Assembly (NCBI GenBank): GCA_002359055.1
Contig: DEQC01000049.1
Coordinates: 1 to 34,964 of the forward strand
Direction: 5' to 3'
From: Flavobacteriales bacterium UBA3376
GTDB taxonomy: Bacteria > Bacteroidota > Bacteroidia > Flavobacteriales > Weeksellaceae
DNA length: 34,964 nt
Shown: positions 1 through 7,930 of the stretch, piece by piece
Position numbering within the stretch: the stretch's first letter is position 1
Layout of the letters: every line of letters begins with the position of its first letter
The notes under the pieces: generated by a model
What the model was told of the DNA's origin: nothing
Database searches by the model: none
Seen by the model: only the letters and a program-made list of their open reading frames with translations
Position numbers and translations under genes: made by a program

Positions 1-80
1 CAATTTCTATTTGCTAATTTAAACAAAAAGTCAATAAAAATCGAAGATTCACGAATCCTTAAAATAAAAATATAAACTCA

Positions 81-108
81 TTCGTAATTGGCTTTTGCGC
101 ATTACGAA
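81..108. repeat. 8-bp inverted repeat downstream of the nuclease gene
   Basis: TTCGTAAT at 81-88 is the perfect reverse complement of ATTACGAA at 101-108, with a 12-nt loop. It lies just past the 3' end of the minus-strand gene ending at 124. No T-run follows on the minus strand, so it is not a convincing terminator. The sequence from about 85 to 180 has a GC-richer, cassette-like look compared with its surroundings and includes the last codons of that gene. I infer that it may be part of a dispersed intergenic repeat, but no second copy is present here. Confidence 0.4.
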
Positions 109-123
109 GCACAAACTTTCAAC

Positions 124-1785
124 TTAGACGGAACTCCGCTCTTTTGCCAAACTGCTGTTGTGCAACGTTTTTATTTCACTAATTTTATACAATACCTCAT
201 TTAAGTCATAACCTTTTTTTACATAAATCAAGTGACAATTATTCTTTTCGCAGAGTTGCTTTTTCCTTTCATCCCTTTCAACTGTTTTTTCAAAAGCTTC
301 TTGGCCTCCAAAAAAATCAATTGGTTCATAGTGTTGTGCTCCTTGATATTCAATTGCAATTTTGTATTCTGTAAAATAAATATCCAAGTGCTGACGACCA
401 AGCCATTTGGGCGAAGCGTGATGAATTACTTCATCTTCGCTAAAATGATTTGAAATTTTGTAGAATAGTTCAGTTTCGCTAATCCAACCTTCACCTACTT
501 TAGGCATTCCAATTGATTCCCTGTAGCTGTCTTCCGCGTTTTTTAGAATTACCCTAAACTGGTTAAGGATTGCCTTTTCTACAATATGAGGGATGCCGAT
601 ATGAAATTTTGCTCCTTTTTGAGAATTATCTATTTTTTTGTAGAACTCATACTCCGATTCCGATATAAAGAAATCTTTGTAAAACTCTTGGTTTTCGGTC
701 AATGGTTTCCCGTCTTTAAGAAATAAATCAAAAAATGGCTTTCCTTTATCCTCAACATACTTATCTATTTCGGTTGTCGCATACGACTTTATTTCTTGAA
801 TATTATCTTGACCAAAATCAGTTAAATGGGTATATCCTCCTAACATTGACAAAAGGTCGCCATCAACTAATTGTCTTTGAAGTCTAGATTCATATTTCAC
901 GATTGTACTTATTGGGATGTATCCATTTCTACGTCTAAAGTACCAAGCCTTTTCAAAATCTTTGTGATATTCAAGTTTTTGGATGATTGCTGTATTTGTA
1001 TAACCTTTTGTCTTTGGGTAGTATTTTTCAAGATTTTTAAAATGCCTTAAAAGATTGTCGATTTCCAAACTGTTATTCTCTACTAAATCATATAGTAAGA
1101 TGAAAGAGTAATTGTCATTACCCTTTAAATCTATGTACTCACCCTTTAAAAAATGTTGTTTAAACTGTTTATAAAAATGCTTTTGGTCTAAATCACACTC
1201 TGTAATTTCCTTGAATGAATGGATATATTTGTGTTTCCAAAATGGGATATGCCCATCAAAGGTTTTAAGTCCTAATTGATTTTTGGGAATTGCTTTAATT
1301 CTGCTTTTTGAATCGTTCCAAAACCGAACCTTTCCTTTTACTTCAATATTTGAAATGTCTATTTCATTTTCTAGTCGTTTTGGAAGATAAAGGTCTCCAC
1401 CTACATACTTTAGAGAACCAAGTGATTTTATAGGCGTATCTCTTAAAGTTAACTTCCCGCCAACTCTTTTTAAGCTCCCTAGTTCTTTGATATTTGAATA
1501 ACGTAATTGTAAATCACCACCAATTATTTCAAGTTTTTGTAATGAGGTTAAATTGGAATAAACTGTCCTAGAGGATATCCAAAAGTTACCTGTAACCTCT
1601 TTGAGGTTTCCAAGTTTTTCAATTGTTGATTCACTAAAACCTAAAGAGCCATTTATTTTTGTTATTTCTCCTAGGTTTTTTATGTACTCTCCTCGAATAA
1701 CAATATCGCAAGCGATAGTGTTTAAATTGGCTATGCTTACAAGTTCATTGTTTGTGTATATGTTCGTTGGTTTTTCGTAAGCCAT
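124..1785 (-). CDS. Repeat-domain protein with C-terminal PD-(D/E)XK-like nuclease
   Basis: A 553-residue protein in two parts. Residues about 15-155 hold irregular leucine/glycine-rich repeats of roughly 20 residues of the form SLG-LK-VGG-L-L, suggesting a solenoid (leucine-rich or beta-helix-like) recognition surface. Residues about 435-545 look like a PD-(D/E)XK nuclease of the Vsr/DUF559 type: HLDIYF, then IAIEYQGAQHY, then a basic helix with ERDERKKQLC and a final strand LIYVKKG. The D, E-x-Q and K/R positions fit the catalytic core. The middle (about 160-430) is unrecognised. The gene is divergent from the membrane-protein gene at 1842 and outside the late operons. A role in nucleic-acid cleavage or defence is inference; a host gene next to a prophage is equally possible. 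Confidence 0.7.
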   Translation of the reverse strand: MAYEKPTNIYTNNELVSIANLNTIACDIVIRGEYIKNLGEITKINGSLGFSESTIEKLGNLKEVTGNFWISSRTVYSNLTSLQKLEIIGGDLQLRYSNIKELGSLKRVGGKLTLRDTPIKSLGSLKYVGGDLYLPKRLENEIDISNIEVKGKVRFWNDSKSRIKAIPKNQLGLKTFDGHIPFWKHKYIHSFKEITECDLDQKHFYKQFKQHFLKGEYIDLKGNDNYSFILLYDLVENNSLEIDNLLRHFKNLEKYYPKTKGYTNTAIIQKLEYHKDFEKAWYFRRRNGYIPISTIVKYESRLQRQLVDGDLLSMLGGYTHLTDFGQDNIQEIKSYATTEIDKYVEDKGKPFFDLFLKDGKPLTENQEFYKDFFISESEYEFYKKIDNSQKGAKFHIGIPHIVEKAILNQFRVILKNAEDSYRESIGMPKVGEGWISETELFYKISNHFSEDEVIHHASPKWLGRQHLDIYFTEYKIAIEYQGAQHYEPIDFFGGQEAFEKTVERDERKKQLCEKNNCHLIYVKKGYDLNEVLYKISEIKTLHNSSLAKERSSV

Positions 1786-1841
1786 ACTTTAAATTTATGC
1801 ATAGTAGTTTTAAATCAGATTATTAATTTAATTTTACGACT

Positions 1842-2348
1842 ATGAAACCAATTGATATTAATAAACATACTAAATTCTCTTTAGAACTCATTTTTTCTGA
1901 AGCAGATAAAATGGCAAATCAAATACTAAAGTCAATTTCTGAGAATAGAAATAAGTCCTTTGTGCTTTTTGCTCTGATTTCTTCATTATTTTCTTTTTCC
2001 TTTATTAAGCTAACAGAGCATCAATACATTTATTCTGTTTTGTTAATCGGAAGTTTAGTTAGCTGTGTCTTTATAAGGAAAAATCTCTTTCCAAGAAAAG
2101 TAAGTTTTAATGGTTCTTTACCTGAAAATATGATACACTCTTATTTTGATGAATTTGAGAATGAAAACCTTGATAAGGAATATTTAGCAACTCAGATTCA
2201 AAGCTACAACTTGGCTATGTCAAATAATAGAAATGAAATGCTGAAAATGGTGAGCAGATTCAAAAAATCAGTCATCTCTATGTTAATTACTTTTTTTCTT
2301 TTTGGTGTCGCTTTTCTTTTCCAATTTATTGAATGTCTGCCAACTTGA
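1842..2348 (+). CDS. Predicted membrane protein, three transmembrane segments
   Basis: A 168-residue protein. Hydrophobic segments lie at about residues 38-58, 63-79 and 145-166, separated by a charged, probably helical stretch of about 60 residues. The order (amphipathic N-terminus, hairpin of two membrane helices, long cytoplasmic helix, third helix) is reminiscent of small membrane effectors such as SLATT or Pycsar-type TM proteins, but I see no diagnostic motif and make no firm assignment. It is divergent from the nuclease gene (56-bp gap), and its 3' end overlaps a possible small minus-strand gene. Base composition resembles the accessory region rather than the structural genes. Confidence 0.65.
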   Translation: MKPIDINKHTKFSLELIFSEADKMANQILKSISENRNKSFVLFALISSLFSFSFIKLTEHQYIYSVLLIGSLVSCVFIRKNLFPRKVSFNGSLPENMIHSYFDEFENENLDKEYLATQIQSYNLAMSNNRNEMLKMVSRFKKSVISMLITFFLFGVAFLFQFIECLPT

Positions 2349-2438
2349 TGTTGTGTTTGGTCTGGTAGTTCTTGGTTCAGATGAAGAACTTGATGAACTA
2401 CTATTTTCGTTTGATGAATTACTTTCTTGTTTTGCCAT
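2283..2438 (-). CDS. Possible small Ser/Asn-rich protein (51 aa)
   Basis: An open frame of 51 codons from ATG at 2438 to TAA at 2283 on the minus strand. It encodes a low-complexity protein with a run of eight serines near residues 13-20, a Thr/Pro/Arg-rich middle and a lysine-rich end (KKSDTKKKKSN). It overlaps the 3' end of the membrane-protein gene by 66 bp tail to tail. Hydrophilic, disordered proteins of this kind are seen beside mobile elements in Bacteroidota, but low-complexity frames also arise by chance. No promoter is obvious. The call rests only on the clean frame and on its filling an otherwise empty 140-bp gap. Confidence 0.35.
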   Translation of the reverse strand: MAKQESNSSNENSSSSSSSSEPRTTRPNTTSSWQTFNKLEKKSDTKKKKSN

Positions 2439-2496
2439 AGATTATGTTTTTTTGTAAAACTTTAAAGATAATATTAATTAATAAACTAACAAAAAA

Positions 2497-2907
2497 ATGA
2501 CTGTTTACAGAGGTGATGCGTCTTCCAATTTCGAAGTGAAAAACATTCCGAGTCGATACGGATTCAAAGCTTTGTTCTTTACAAACAATCTGCAAGTGTC
2601 GAGAATGTATGCTCATCATTTGGCCCACGAGAAGAGAAACTGGAAAGGTGGAGCTGTTTATGAATTCAATATTCCGGAACCATCAAAAATTATTGACTTC
2701 AAGGATGAAGTCACCCATTCGCGAATTTTTCGAAATCTAATCTTTGATTTGCATAAGCAAGAAGTAAATTCAGCACTGATCACTAATTGCTTTGACTATC
2801 CAAAATTGACCGAAAATATAACAATTTTAAGCAGCGATATTGTAGTTGTCTTCGATTTTGAGTTGATAAATGATTATAAATTGATAGAATCAAATGTGAT
2901 TTTATAG
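2497..2907 (+). CDS. Small protein, possible ADP-ribosyltransferase-like fold
   Basis: A 136-residue protein without signal peptide or membrane segments. It begins TVYRGD, followed by GFKALFFTNNL, SRMYAHHL and then GGAVYEFNI. The order YRG, then FFT with a following Y-A helix, then a VYEF strand resembles the first half of ADP-ribosyltransferase-like folds (R, S-T-S and nearby strands). I cannot identify the usual catalytic glutamate near the C-terminus, so activity is uncertain. It is the last gene before the first late-promoter element (2923), with an AT-rich leader and its own probable promoter upstream. A toxin, host-modifying or moron role is inference. Confidence 0.5.
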   Translation: MTVYRGDASSNFEVKNIPSRYGFKALFFTNNLQVSRMYAHHLAHEKRNWKGGAVYEFNIPEPSKIIDFKDEVTHSRIFRNLIFDLHKQEVNSALITNCFDYPKLTENITILSSDIVVVFDFELINDYKLIESNVIL

Positions 2908-2922
2908 AGTTCAAAGGCTTTC

Positions 2923-2959
2923 ATGTCAGCAGTTAGCTGAAATCAATTGTTTTTATTTG
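2923..2959 (+). promoter_or_regulatory. Putative phage late promoter, copy 1
   Basis: The element begins ATGTCAGCAGTTA and ends TTTG exactly 37 nt from its first base. Four other copies in the window share the TGTCAGCA core, the TTA that follows and a TTTG/ATTG at index 33-37. This copy is the most divergent (A for T at index 1, G for C at index 10). It lies 31 nt upstream of the ATG at 2991, the first gene of the packaging operon. TTTG is the normal downstream half of the Bacteroidota -7 box; the TGTCAGCA block occupies the -33 region. Confidence 0.6.
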
Positions 2960-2990
2960 AAATTACTTATTCATAATAAAAACATTTTCT

Positions 2991-3899
2991 ATGAAAGCAA
3001 AAATTTTAGAAATCATTTGTTCGGACAAAACAGATGAGAAAAAATTCGAAGAATTATACCCTTTATTCCTCGCAACACCCTATCACAATAAAGGTTTAGC
3101 TTTTCGATTGAACAGCCAAAGAGTCAATAAAACTACTTTTTCTATCCTGGTAAACGAATTGAAAAAACTCTATAAAATTAGTGATATTGAGATTTTTAAA
3201 TTCAAAAATCAAGCGAATGAAAAAGTGATAGAATTGGAAGAAGAATGGACTTTAGAAGATGAACTAAAATCATTAGAGTTTAACTTGGAGCTCGGGCATT
3301 TTGTAACAGGCAAAAGAAATATTCCAAAAGAATATCACACTAAAGGCAAAGCGGTTGATTATCTGAATAGTCTATATGAAGATTCTAATGAAGATTCTAA
3401 TGGAGCTGAAGATGATGAAGAGCAAAAAGGCTTTCGTGATGAATTCCCATTCTTGAATGATAAAGATTGTCCAGAGGAACTGAAAATTTTAGCTGCAGAT
3501 AAAATCACAGCTTTCACTAAAGTTTCTGAAGGTCGCAAGACTTTGAAAGCAGTTGCTGATAAAGAAATTGAAATGACAGAAGAGGAAATTCAAGCTTTGA
3601 CCAAAGAAATCACAGAAGCTGATGAAGAAAACGTATTGATCACTGATGAATTTTACCATTACCTAAAAACGAAAACTATTTTAGGAAATCACCCGATTTT
3701 CTTAGATAGAAAAATTCGTGAAAAGGTTGAGAAAATGACTGGTGAAGAGAAGTTAAAGCGTTTCGATACTTTGAAGAAAGGTATTTCGAGAGACAAAAAA
3801 GCTTTAGAAACAGCTGATGAAAGCAAGAAAGCTGATATACAAAAGCGTTTGGCTAAAAAAGAATCTGAACTCAATTTCATCAAAAAGTTGACGCAATAA
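2991..3899 (+). CDS. Phage protein of unknown function (first gene of packaging operon)
   Basis: A 302-residue, highly charged protein with no signal peptide or membrane segment. Residues about 125-145 are an acidic linker (EDSNEDSNGAEDDEE). Residues about 145-175 carry FPFLNDKDCPEELKILAADK, a compact motif I associate with unassigned Bacteroidota phage proteins. The C-terminal 70 residues are Lys/Glu-rich and probably coiled-coil. It directly follows late-promoter copy 1 and ends one base before the next gene, so it is co-transcribed with the terminase genes. It may be a packaging accessory or internal virion protein, but the sequence does not decide this. Confidence 0.7.
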   Translation: MKAKILEIICSDKTDEKKFEELYPLFLATPYHNKGLAFRLNSQRVNKTTFSILVNELKKLYKISDIEIFKFKNQANEKVIELEEEWTLEDELKSLEFNLELGHFVTGKRNIPKEYHTKGKAVDYLNSLYEDSNEDSNGAEDDEEQKGFRDEFPFLNDKDCPEELKILAADKITAFTKVSEGRKTLKAVADKEIEMTEEEIQALTKEITEADEENVLITDEFYHYLKTKTILGNHPIFLDRKIREKVEKMTGEEKLKRFDTLKKGISRDKKALETADESKKADIQKRLAKKESELNFIKKLTQ

Positions 3900-4490
3900 T
3901 TGAAGAAAAATAGATTTTTTGATTTTGATGCAAATGTTAGGGATAAAATGAATGATCAAGGTGCTAAACCTTTTGCTCATAAATACCTAATGTCTCATTA
4001 TCAAAAACTGGAAAATATAAATAGGGATCTAAAGCGAGTGCCTGAAATAGAAGAATTCTTCTTCCTGCAAACAAGCAAGCAGTTCAACGCATTTACTTTT
4101 ATCCCTTTTATTATAAAGCATGAAAATATTCGTGAGCTATACGCTTCTACTTATAGTATAAGTGTCCGAGTGGTTGAAAGTCTGATTGAATTGTATGACC
4201 AAGGTTTGGTTGAGAAAATTCAATTGTTGGTTTCAGATTCGCTGATTAAACGAAATCCGACAACGATCGATAAAATTGACAGTATGGCAAGAAATCGGGA
4301 AAATGTGAATTTGGATTTTACCTGGAATCATAGCAAGGTTACTTTGGCCAAAACTGACAATTCACACTTCATAATTGAAGGCAGTGGTAACTGGAGCGAG
4401 AATGCAGCGATTGAGCAATATATGTTCGCAAATTCTAAAGGTTTGTATGAATTTAGAAAACAAATATTTGATAAATGGTACCTGATATAA
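3900..4490 (+). CDS. Degenerate phospholipase-D-like (HKD) protein
   Basis: A 196-residue protein starting with TTG directly after the preceding stop; the first ATG lies at codon 17, and using it would lose the conserved-looking FFDFDANVRDK start. Residues about 147-190 look like the second half of an HKD domain: WNHSKVTLAKTD, then IIEGSGNWSENAAIEQY. HSK supplies H-x-K, and GSGN matches the GSxN that follows in the PLD family. The Asp normally found five residues after the Lys is Lys here, with an Asp two residues further on, and only one HKD motif is visible, so catalysis would need a dimer or may be lost. It sits between an unknown protein and the small-terminase candidates. A DNA-handling role is inference. 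Confidence 0.65.
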   Translation: MKKNRFFDFDANVRDKMNDQGAKPFAHKYLMSHYQKLENINRDLKRVPEIEEFFFLQTSKQFNAFTFIPFIIKHENIRELYASTYSISVRVVESLIELYDQGLVEKIQLLVSDSLIKRNPTTIDKIDSMARNRENVNLDFTWNHSKVTLAKTDNSHFIIEGSGNWSENAAIEQYMFANSKGLYEFRKQIFDKWYLI

Positions 4491-4834
4491 TTAAAACAAT
4501 TGAAGCTGAAGATTATGATGAAGTCTTTGATACAGGTTTGCACCTGGAGGAAGACCAATTGCAAATTATTGAACAAATGGCAGCTTGTAATTACACAGCT
4601 GAGTCGATTGCTATTTATCTGTCTTTGGATGTAGATACTTTTTTGGTTGAATTTGCAAATCAAGATTCGGAAGTGTATCGAAGATACCACAAAGGGCAAT
4701 TGCAAACTGATTTCGAGATCAACAATTTATTGAGAACTGGAGCTCTGCAAGGAAATGTAACTCAAAATCAACTATTCGATAAACATAAAAGACAAATTAA
4801 TATTGACAATTTGAAAAATAAGTTTTTTGGATGA
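4475..4834 (+). CDS. Small HTH protein, small-terminase-like
   Basis: A 119-residue protein overlapping the preceding gene by 16 nt and the next by 4 nt (ATGA). Residues about 28-60 (LQIIEQMAACNYTAESIAIYL, with SLDVDTFLVEF) read as a helix-turn-helix of the resolvase/small-terminase kind, followed by YRRYHKGQLQTDFEINNLLRTGALQGN, where the helix and the late A-GN motif resemble small terminase subunits. Position just upstream of the large terminase supports a DNA-recognition role in packaging. The next gene is an equally placed candidate for the same job, so which one is TerS is open. Confidence 0.6.
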   Translation: MVPDIIKTIEAEDYDEVFDTGLHLEEDQLQIIEQMAACNYTAESIAIYLSLDVDTFLVEFANQDSEVYRRYHKGQLQTDFEINNLLRTGALQGNVTQNQLFDKHKRQINIDNLKNKFFG

Positions 4835-5487
4835 GTAAAAAGCAAAACATACGTGGACTAAACATTGAAGATATTAGCCTGGAAGATATTTATGACTTCC
4901 TCGAATCGAGGGGCGAAAAGATGTCATCTGAGTTAGCCTATTATATGGAGCTTTTGGAAAAAGTCTATAACATGGACAATCGCCCAATGAAATTTGGGTC
5001 AAGGGATATCATCATCAAACATTTGATGAAATTCGAAAAGATATCTCGTTATTTGGCAAATAAAATTTACGATGATGCCATCGAGTACTTTTATTCAAAT
5101 GTTTCAATTACCAAAGAAGCTCACAGAAATAGAATCGCAGACAGACACGAACGATTGATCAATATGGCAATCGGAATGATCGAAGATGTAAATGATGTGT
5201 TTAAATTACTCAAATCGAACAAAGATTTAATCGATATCCTGGATCTAAATAAAGAGGACGAATTCCTAATGGAAGATTCGGACTTCTTAAAGCCTTTCCA
5301 AATTTTGTCCATGGATGCAGAACAGCTTCAATTACCTACTCGAGTGGATAGAAAGAAATTGGAGGAATGGGTGAAAGAACTTCCAGAGCTGACCGAGGGC
5401 GAAAAAGATTTAATTCTACAAGAATCATTGATCAAACCTTTAAAATTATTCCCAGACGAACATGAAAACATCCGTAAATCTAACTAA
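4831..5487 (+). CDS. Packaging-operon protein, possible terminase small subunit
   Basis: A 218-residue, mainly helical, charged protein that overlaps the upstream gene by 4 nt and the large terminase gene by 26 nt. Residues about 50-75 (MKFGSRDIIIKHLMKFEKIS followed by RYLANKIYDDAIEYFY) resemble a helix-turn-helix, and a longer helical region follows (HRNRIADRHERLINMAIGMI). The tail (VDRKKLEEWVKELPELTEGE) may be an interaction segment. The translational coupling to terL argues for a partner of the packaging motor. No motif proves it is the small subunit rather than an accessory. Confidence 0.55.
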   Translation: MSKKQNIRGLNIEDISLEDIYDFLESRGEKMSSELAYYMELLEKVYNMDNRPMKFGSRDIIIKHLMKFEKISRYLANKIYDDAIEYFYSNVSITKEAHRNRIADRHERLINMAIGMIEDVNDVFKLLKSNKDLIDILDLNKEDEFLMEDSDFLKPFQILSMDAEQLQLPTRVDRKKLEEWVKELPELTEGEKDLILQESLIKPLKLFPDEHENIRKSN

Positions 5488-7150
5488 GAACGAAGAACAT
5501 ATCAATGCAAGTTACGCATCCTGGGTAAAAATGGCAATCGAAATGATAAAGCCAAAGGATTTGTATTTAGTGGCTGGACGTGCCATGGCAAAAACGACCG
5601 ACATTCAAGCGAGTCGTTTCAAGGAAATTTCCTATGATATGCAGCACGCTTGGTTTGCTTGGGCGGCTACTACTTACATGGATGCAATTGATAATATAGT
5701 TCCTTCATTAATTGAAGGTTTGGAGCGTCAAGGTTGGGTCGAGGGTAAACATTTCGTTACTGATGTTCAGCCACCAAGGCATTTCCTGAAACCTTACAAA
5801 TCACCGAAATCGTACAAACACACGATTTCAACTTTCCTTGGAACATTTACTCAAATTGTGAGTATGGATCAAGTAACGAGTGCAGCAGGTGGTTCATTCC
5901 AACATCTATTTGTCGACGAAGCTAAAAACACTCCAGATAAGCGAATTAAAAAGCTTTTTCCTGCAATTCGTGGAGGTGATTACTTGCAATTTGGTCGATC
6001 GATTTATTACCGTGGTCGAACGATGACAACGGATATGCCCAACTTGACAGAAAATGAGTATGATTGGATCCTTACTTTAGAAAAAGAAATGGATGTTGAG
6101 CAGATGCGTAAAATTATGGAGGTTTTCTTAGTGCTAAACGATTATCGAATCAAGTTCCAGGAGGCATATGTAAAGAAAGATGTAAATGCGTTGAGACGTT
6201 TGCGAAAAAATATAATTCGTTGGAAGTCGAATTATCACAGAGCGAGAAAAGATTCATCGCTTTTCTTAGTTGCTTCAACTTTTGCAAACGTTGATATTCT
6301 CACTCAGGGTTATTTTGAAGAAGTTTTAGCATCTGAAGGACCATTTTCTTTCCGAACGACAATCGTTTCGCTAAAACCTACGATTAGCAAAGGAGATAGA
6401 TTTTACCAAAGCTTAGGCGAACACCATTTTTATGATGATGGAGTGAGAAAGGAATTTTACGATAACTTTAATTTAAGAGACAATATCAAAGCAACTTCAG
6501 AAGCTTTGCGTTATGTTGATACGAATAAGAAATTAGAAATCGGTGTCGATTTTGGGAATATGTGTTCAGCAGTCGTTGGTCAGCCACGAGGTGCATATTA
6601 TTATGTGTTAAAGAATTTTTACACCTTGGCACCGGAAGAGTTGCCAGAATTAGCCGAACAAATATTGAAATTCTTTAGAAATCATAAAGAGAAAGTTATC
6701 GACCTATACTATGACCGAACAGGAAACCAATACCAGCAAATCAATCGAGATTGGGCTTCAGACTTGAAACATCACATCGAATACGAAAATGATAAATCTA
6801 CAGGTTGGAAGGTTAATTTACGTTCAAGAGATCAAGGAAATATCGAACAAGCTGAGGAATACAAGTTCATGCTAAAGCTGATGGGTGAAACTGTGGATGG
6901 GTTGCCAAAATTGAAAATCGATAAATACCAGGCAAAAGAGCTGAAATCTTCATTAGAATTGGCAAAGGTTAAAATAAATAGAAACTCAAAAGGAAATACA
7001 GTCATTCAGAAAAATAAATCATCTGAGAAACTCCCATTGCACCAGTTGCCAATGTTCTCTACAAACTTTTCTGATGCTTTCAAATATTTATTGTGTCGTA
7101 GAACTTATTTAAATCAATCACTGCGACGCCGAAAATTGTATGTTGATTAA
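5462..7150 (+). CDS. terL: Terminase large subunit
   Basis: The 562-residue ATP-driven DNA-packaging motor and headful/concatemer nuclease. ATPase half: Walker A-like VAGRAMAKTT at about residues 37-46 and Walker B LFVDEAK with Asp152-Glu153. Nuclease half (RNase H fold): first acidic residue in IGVDFGN (about Asp363), second in LYYDRTGN (about Asp418), and a final acidic residue in FSDAF near residue 537. Length and motif spacing are normal for TerL. ATG at 5462 overlaps the previous gene by 26 nt; a later ATG at 5531 would still keep Walker A but is less likely. The gene ends the packaging operon and is followed by a bidirectional terminator. Confidence 0.93.
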   Translation: MKTSVNLTKNEEHINASYASWVKMAIEMIKPKDLYLVAGRAMAKTTDIQASRFKEISYDMQHAWFAWAATTYMDAIDNIVPSLIEGLERQGWVEGKHFVTDVQPPRHFLKPYKSPKSYKHTISTFLGTFTQIVSMDQVTSAAGGSFQHLFVDEAKNTPDKRIKKLFPAIRGGDYLQFGRSIYYRGRTMTTDMPNLTENEYDWILTLEKEMDVEQMRKIMEVFLVLNDYRIKFQEAYVKKDVNALRRLRKNIIRWKSNYHRARKDSSLFLVASTFANVDILTQGYFEEVLASEGPFSFRTTIVSLKPTISKGDRFYQSLGEHHFYDDGVRKEFYDNFNLRDNIKATSEALRYVDTNKKLEIGVDFGNMCSAVVGQPRGAYYYVLKNFYTLAPEELPELAEQILKFFRNHKEKVIDLYYDRTGNQYQQINRDWASDLKHHIEYENDKSTGWKVNLRSRDQGNIEQAEEYKFMLKLMGETVDGLPKLKIDKYQAKELKSSLELAKVKINRNSKGNTVIQKNKSSEKLPLHQLPMFSTNFSDAFKYLLCRRTYLNQSLRRRKLYVD

Positions 7151-7153
7151 AAT

Positions 7154-7179
7154 AAAAGCCGTCAAATCTGACGGCTTTT
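7154..7179. terminator. Bidirectional terminator between terL and the RadC-like gene
   Basis: GCCGTCA (7158-7164) pairs with TGACGGC (7169-7175) around an AATC loop, flanked by AAAA and TTTT tracts, so it works for both converging genes. A degenerate, inverted copy of this hairpin plus the radC tail is found at 8520-8568. Confidence 0.9.
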
Positions 7180-7183
7180 TCTT

Positions 7184-7615
7184 TTAAATCAATCCTTCAT
7201 CTGCAAATGAATAATAATCATTATTTGGACTTAAAATCAAATGATCTAAAACTCTAATATCAAAATACTCTGCAGCTTTAGATAACTTTTCAGTTATTTT
7301 AATGTCAGCATGACTTGGTTTAAGTTGTCCAGATGGGTGATTATGTGCAACAATAATTGCTGTCGATAAAGTTTTTAATGCAAGGGATAAAATAATTCGA
7401 ACATCGACCACTGTTTGCGTGATTCCTCCGATGGATATAGTCTTATATCCATGTATAATATTTGAATTGTTTAGAAACAAAACTTTAAATTGTTCGTTGA
7501 CACTTAAAGTATTTGCTTCCCAAATTTCTGTCAAGAATTTGTAAGCTTCATGTGATGAAGTAATTTTTCCAAAATTTTTCGGATAGTTGATGATTTGAAT
7601 TTCGTTTACAAACAT
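7184..7615 (-). CDS. radC: RadC-like JAMM/MPN+ domain protein
   Basis: A 143-residue protein made almost entirely of the RadC-type JAB1/MPN+ domain. The metal-binding motif is complete: H91-x-H93-x7-S101-x2-D104 (AHNHPSG...SHAD). The N-terminal helix-hairpin-helix region of long chromosomal RadC is absent, which is the usual form on Bacteroidota mobile elements. The biochemical role of the family is unsettled; deubiquitinase-like isopeptidase activity is suggested only by fold. It is the second gene of a two-gene minus-strand unit, 12 nt after the 90-residue gene, and opposes the surrounding late genes, so it is probably expressed at another time or in lysogeny. Confidence 0.88.
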   Translation of the reverse strand: MFVNEIQIINYPKNFGKITSSHEAYKFLTEIWEANTLSVNEQFKVLFLNNSNIIHGYKTISIGGITQTVVDVRIILSLALKTLSTAIIVAHNHPSGQLKPSHADIKITEKLSKAAEYFDIRVLDHLILSPNNDYYSFADEGLI

Positions 7616-7627
7616 AATGAAGAGGTT

Positions 7628-7900
7628 TTAAAATAAATAATCATTAAAATCTGAAACTTCGTCGGTTTCTTGAATAAACAAGTCAGCTATGTATTCAGCT
7701 GTTTGCTCCAAAGTCAGTTTTGGAGCTTGTTGTTTCAATTCATTGAAACGCATTTGATCAAATACATGCGAGTATCCTCTTTTTGAGAGTGCTTTCAAAA
7801 CACATTTAGAAAGTGTGTTAACTGTTCTTTTAGACTTGTACTTCTTAGTTTTTTCGAAAACTAAGCCTAAACTCAACTGATTTCTGTTTGTTTTTTTCAT
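7628..7900 (-). CDS. Small basic protein upstream of radC, unknown function
   Basis: A 90-residue protein with a basic N-terminal half (KKTNRNQ...KTKKYKSKRTVNTLSKCVLKALSKRGY) and an acidic C-terminus (QETDEVSDFNDYLF). It is probably helical, with no membrane segment, and no family is recognised. It is the first gene of the minus-strand unit with radC and is preceded by a 134-nt structured leader (7931-8064) that has a paralogue in front of the DUF3560 gene 18.6 kb away. That shared leader argues that this gene is real and co-regulated with the DUF3560 gene. Confidence 0.65.
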   Translation of the reverse strand: MKKTNRNQLSLGLVFEKTKKYKSKRTVNTLSKCVLKALSKRGYSHVFDQMRFNELKQQAPKLTLEQTAEYIADLFIQETDEVSDFNDYLF

Positions 7901-7930
7901 GATGATAAACTTTTTTAAATGAATATTAAT

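Noticed and set aside
7302..7338. Sixth late-promoter copy (ATGTCAGCAT)
   Set aside because: It lies inside radC, lacks the following TTA and has no TTTG at index 33-37.
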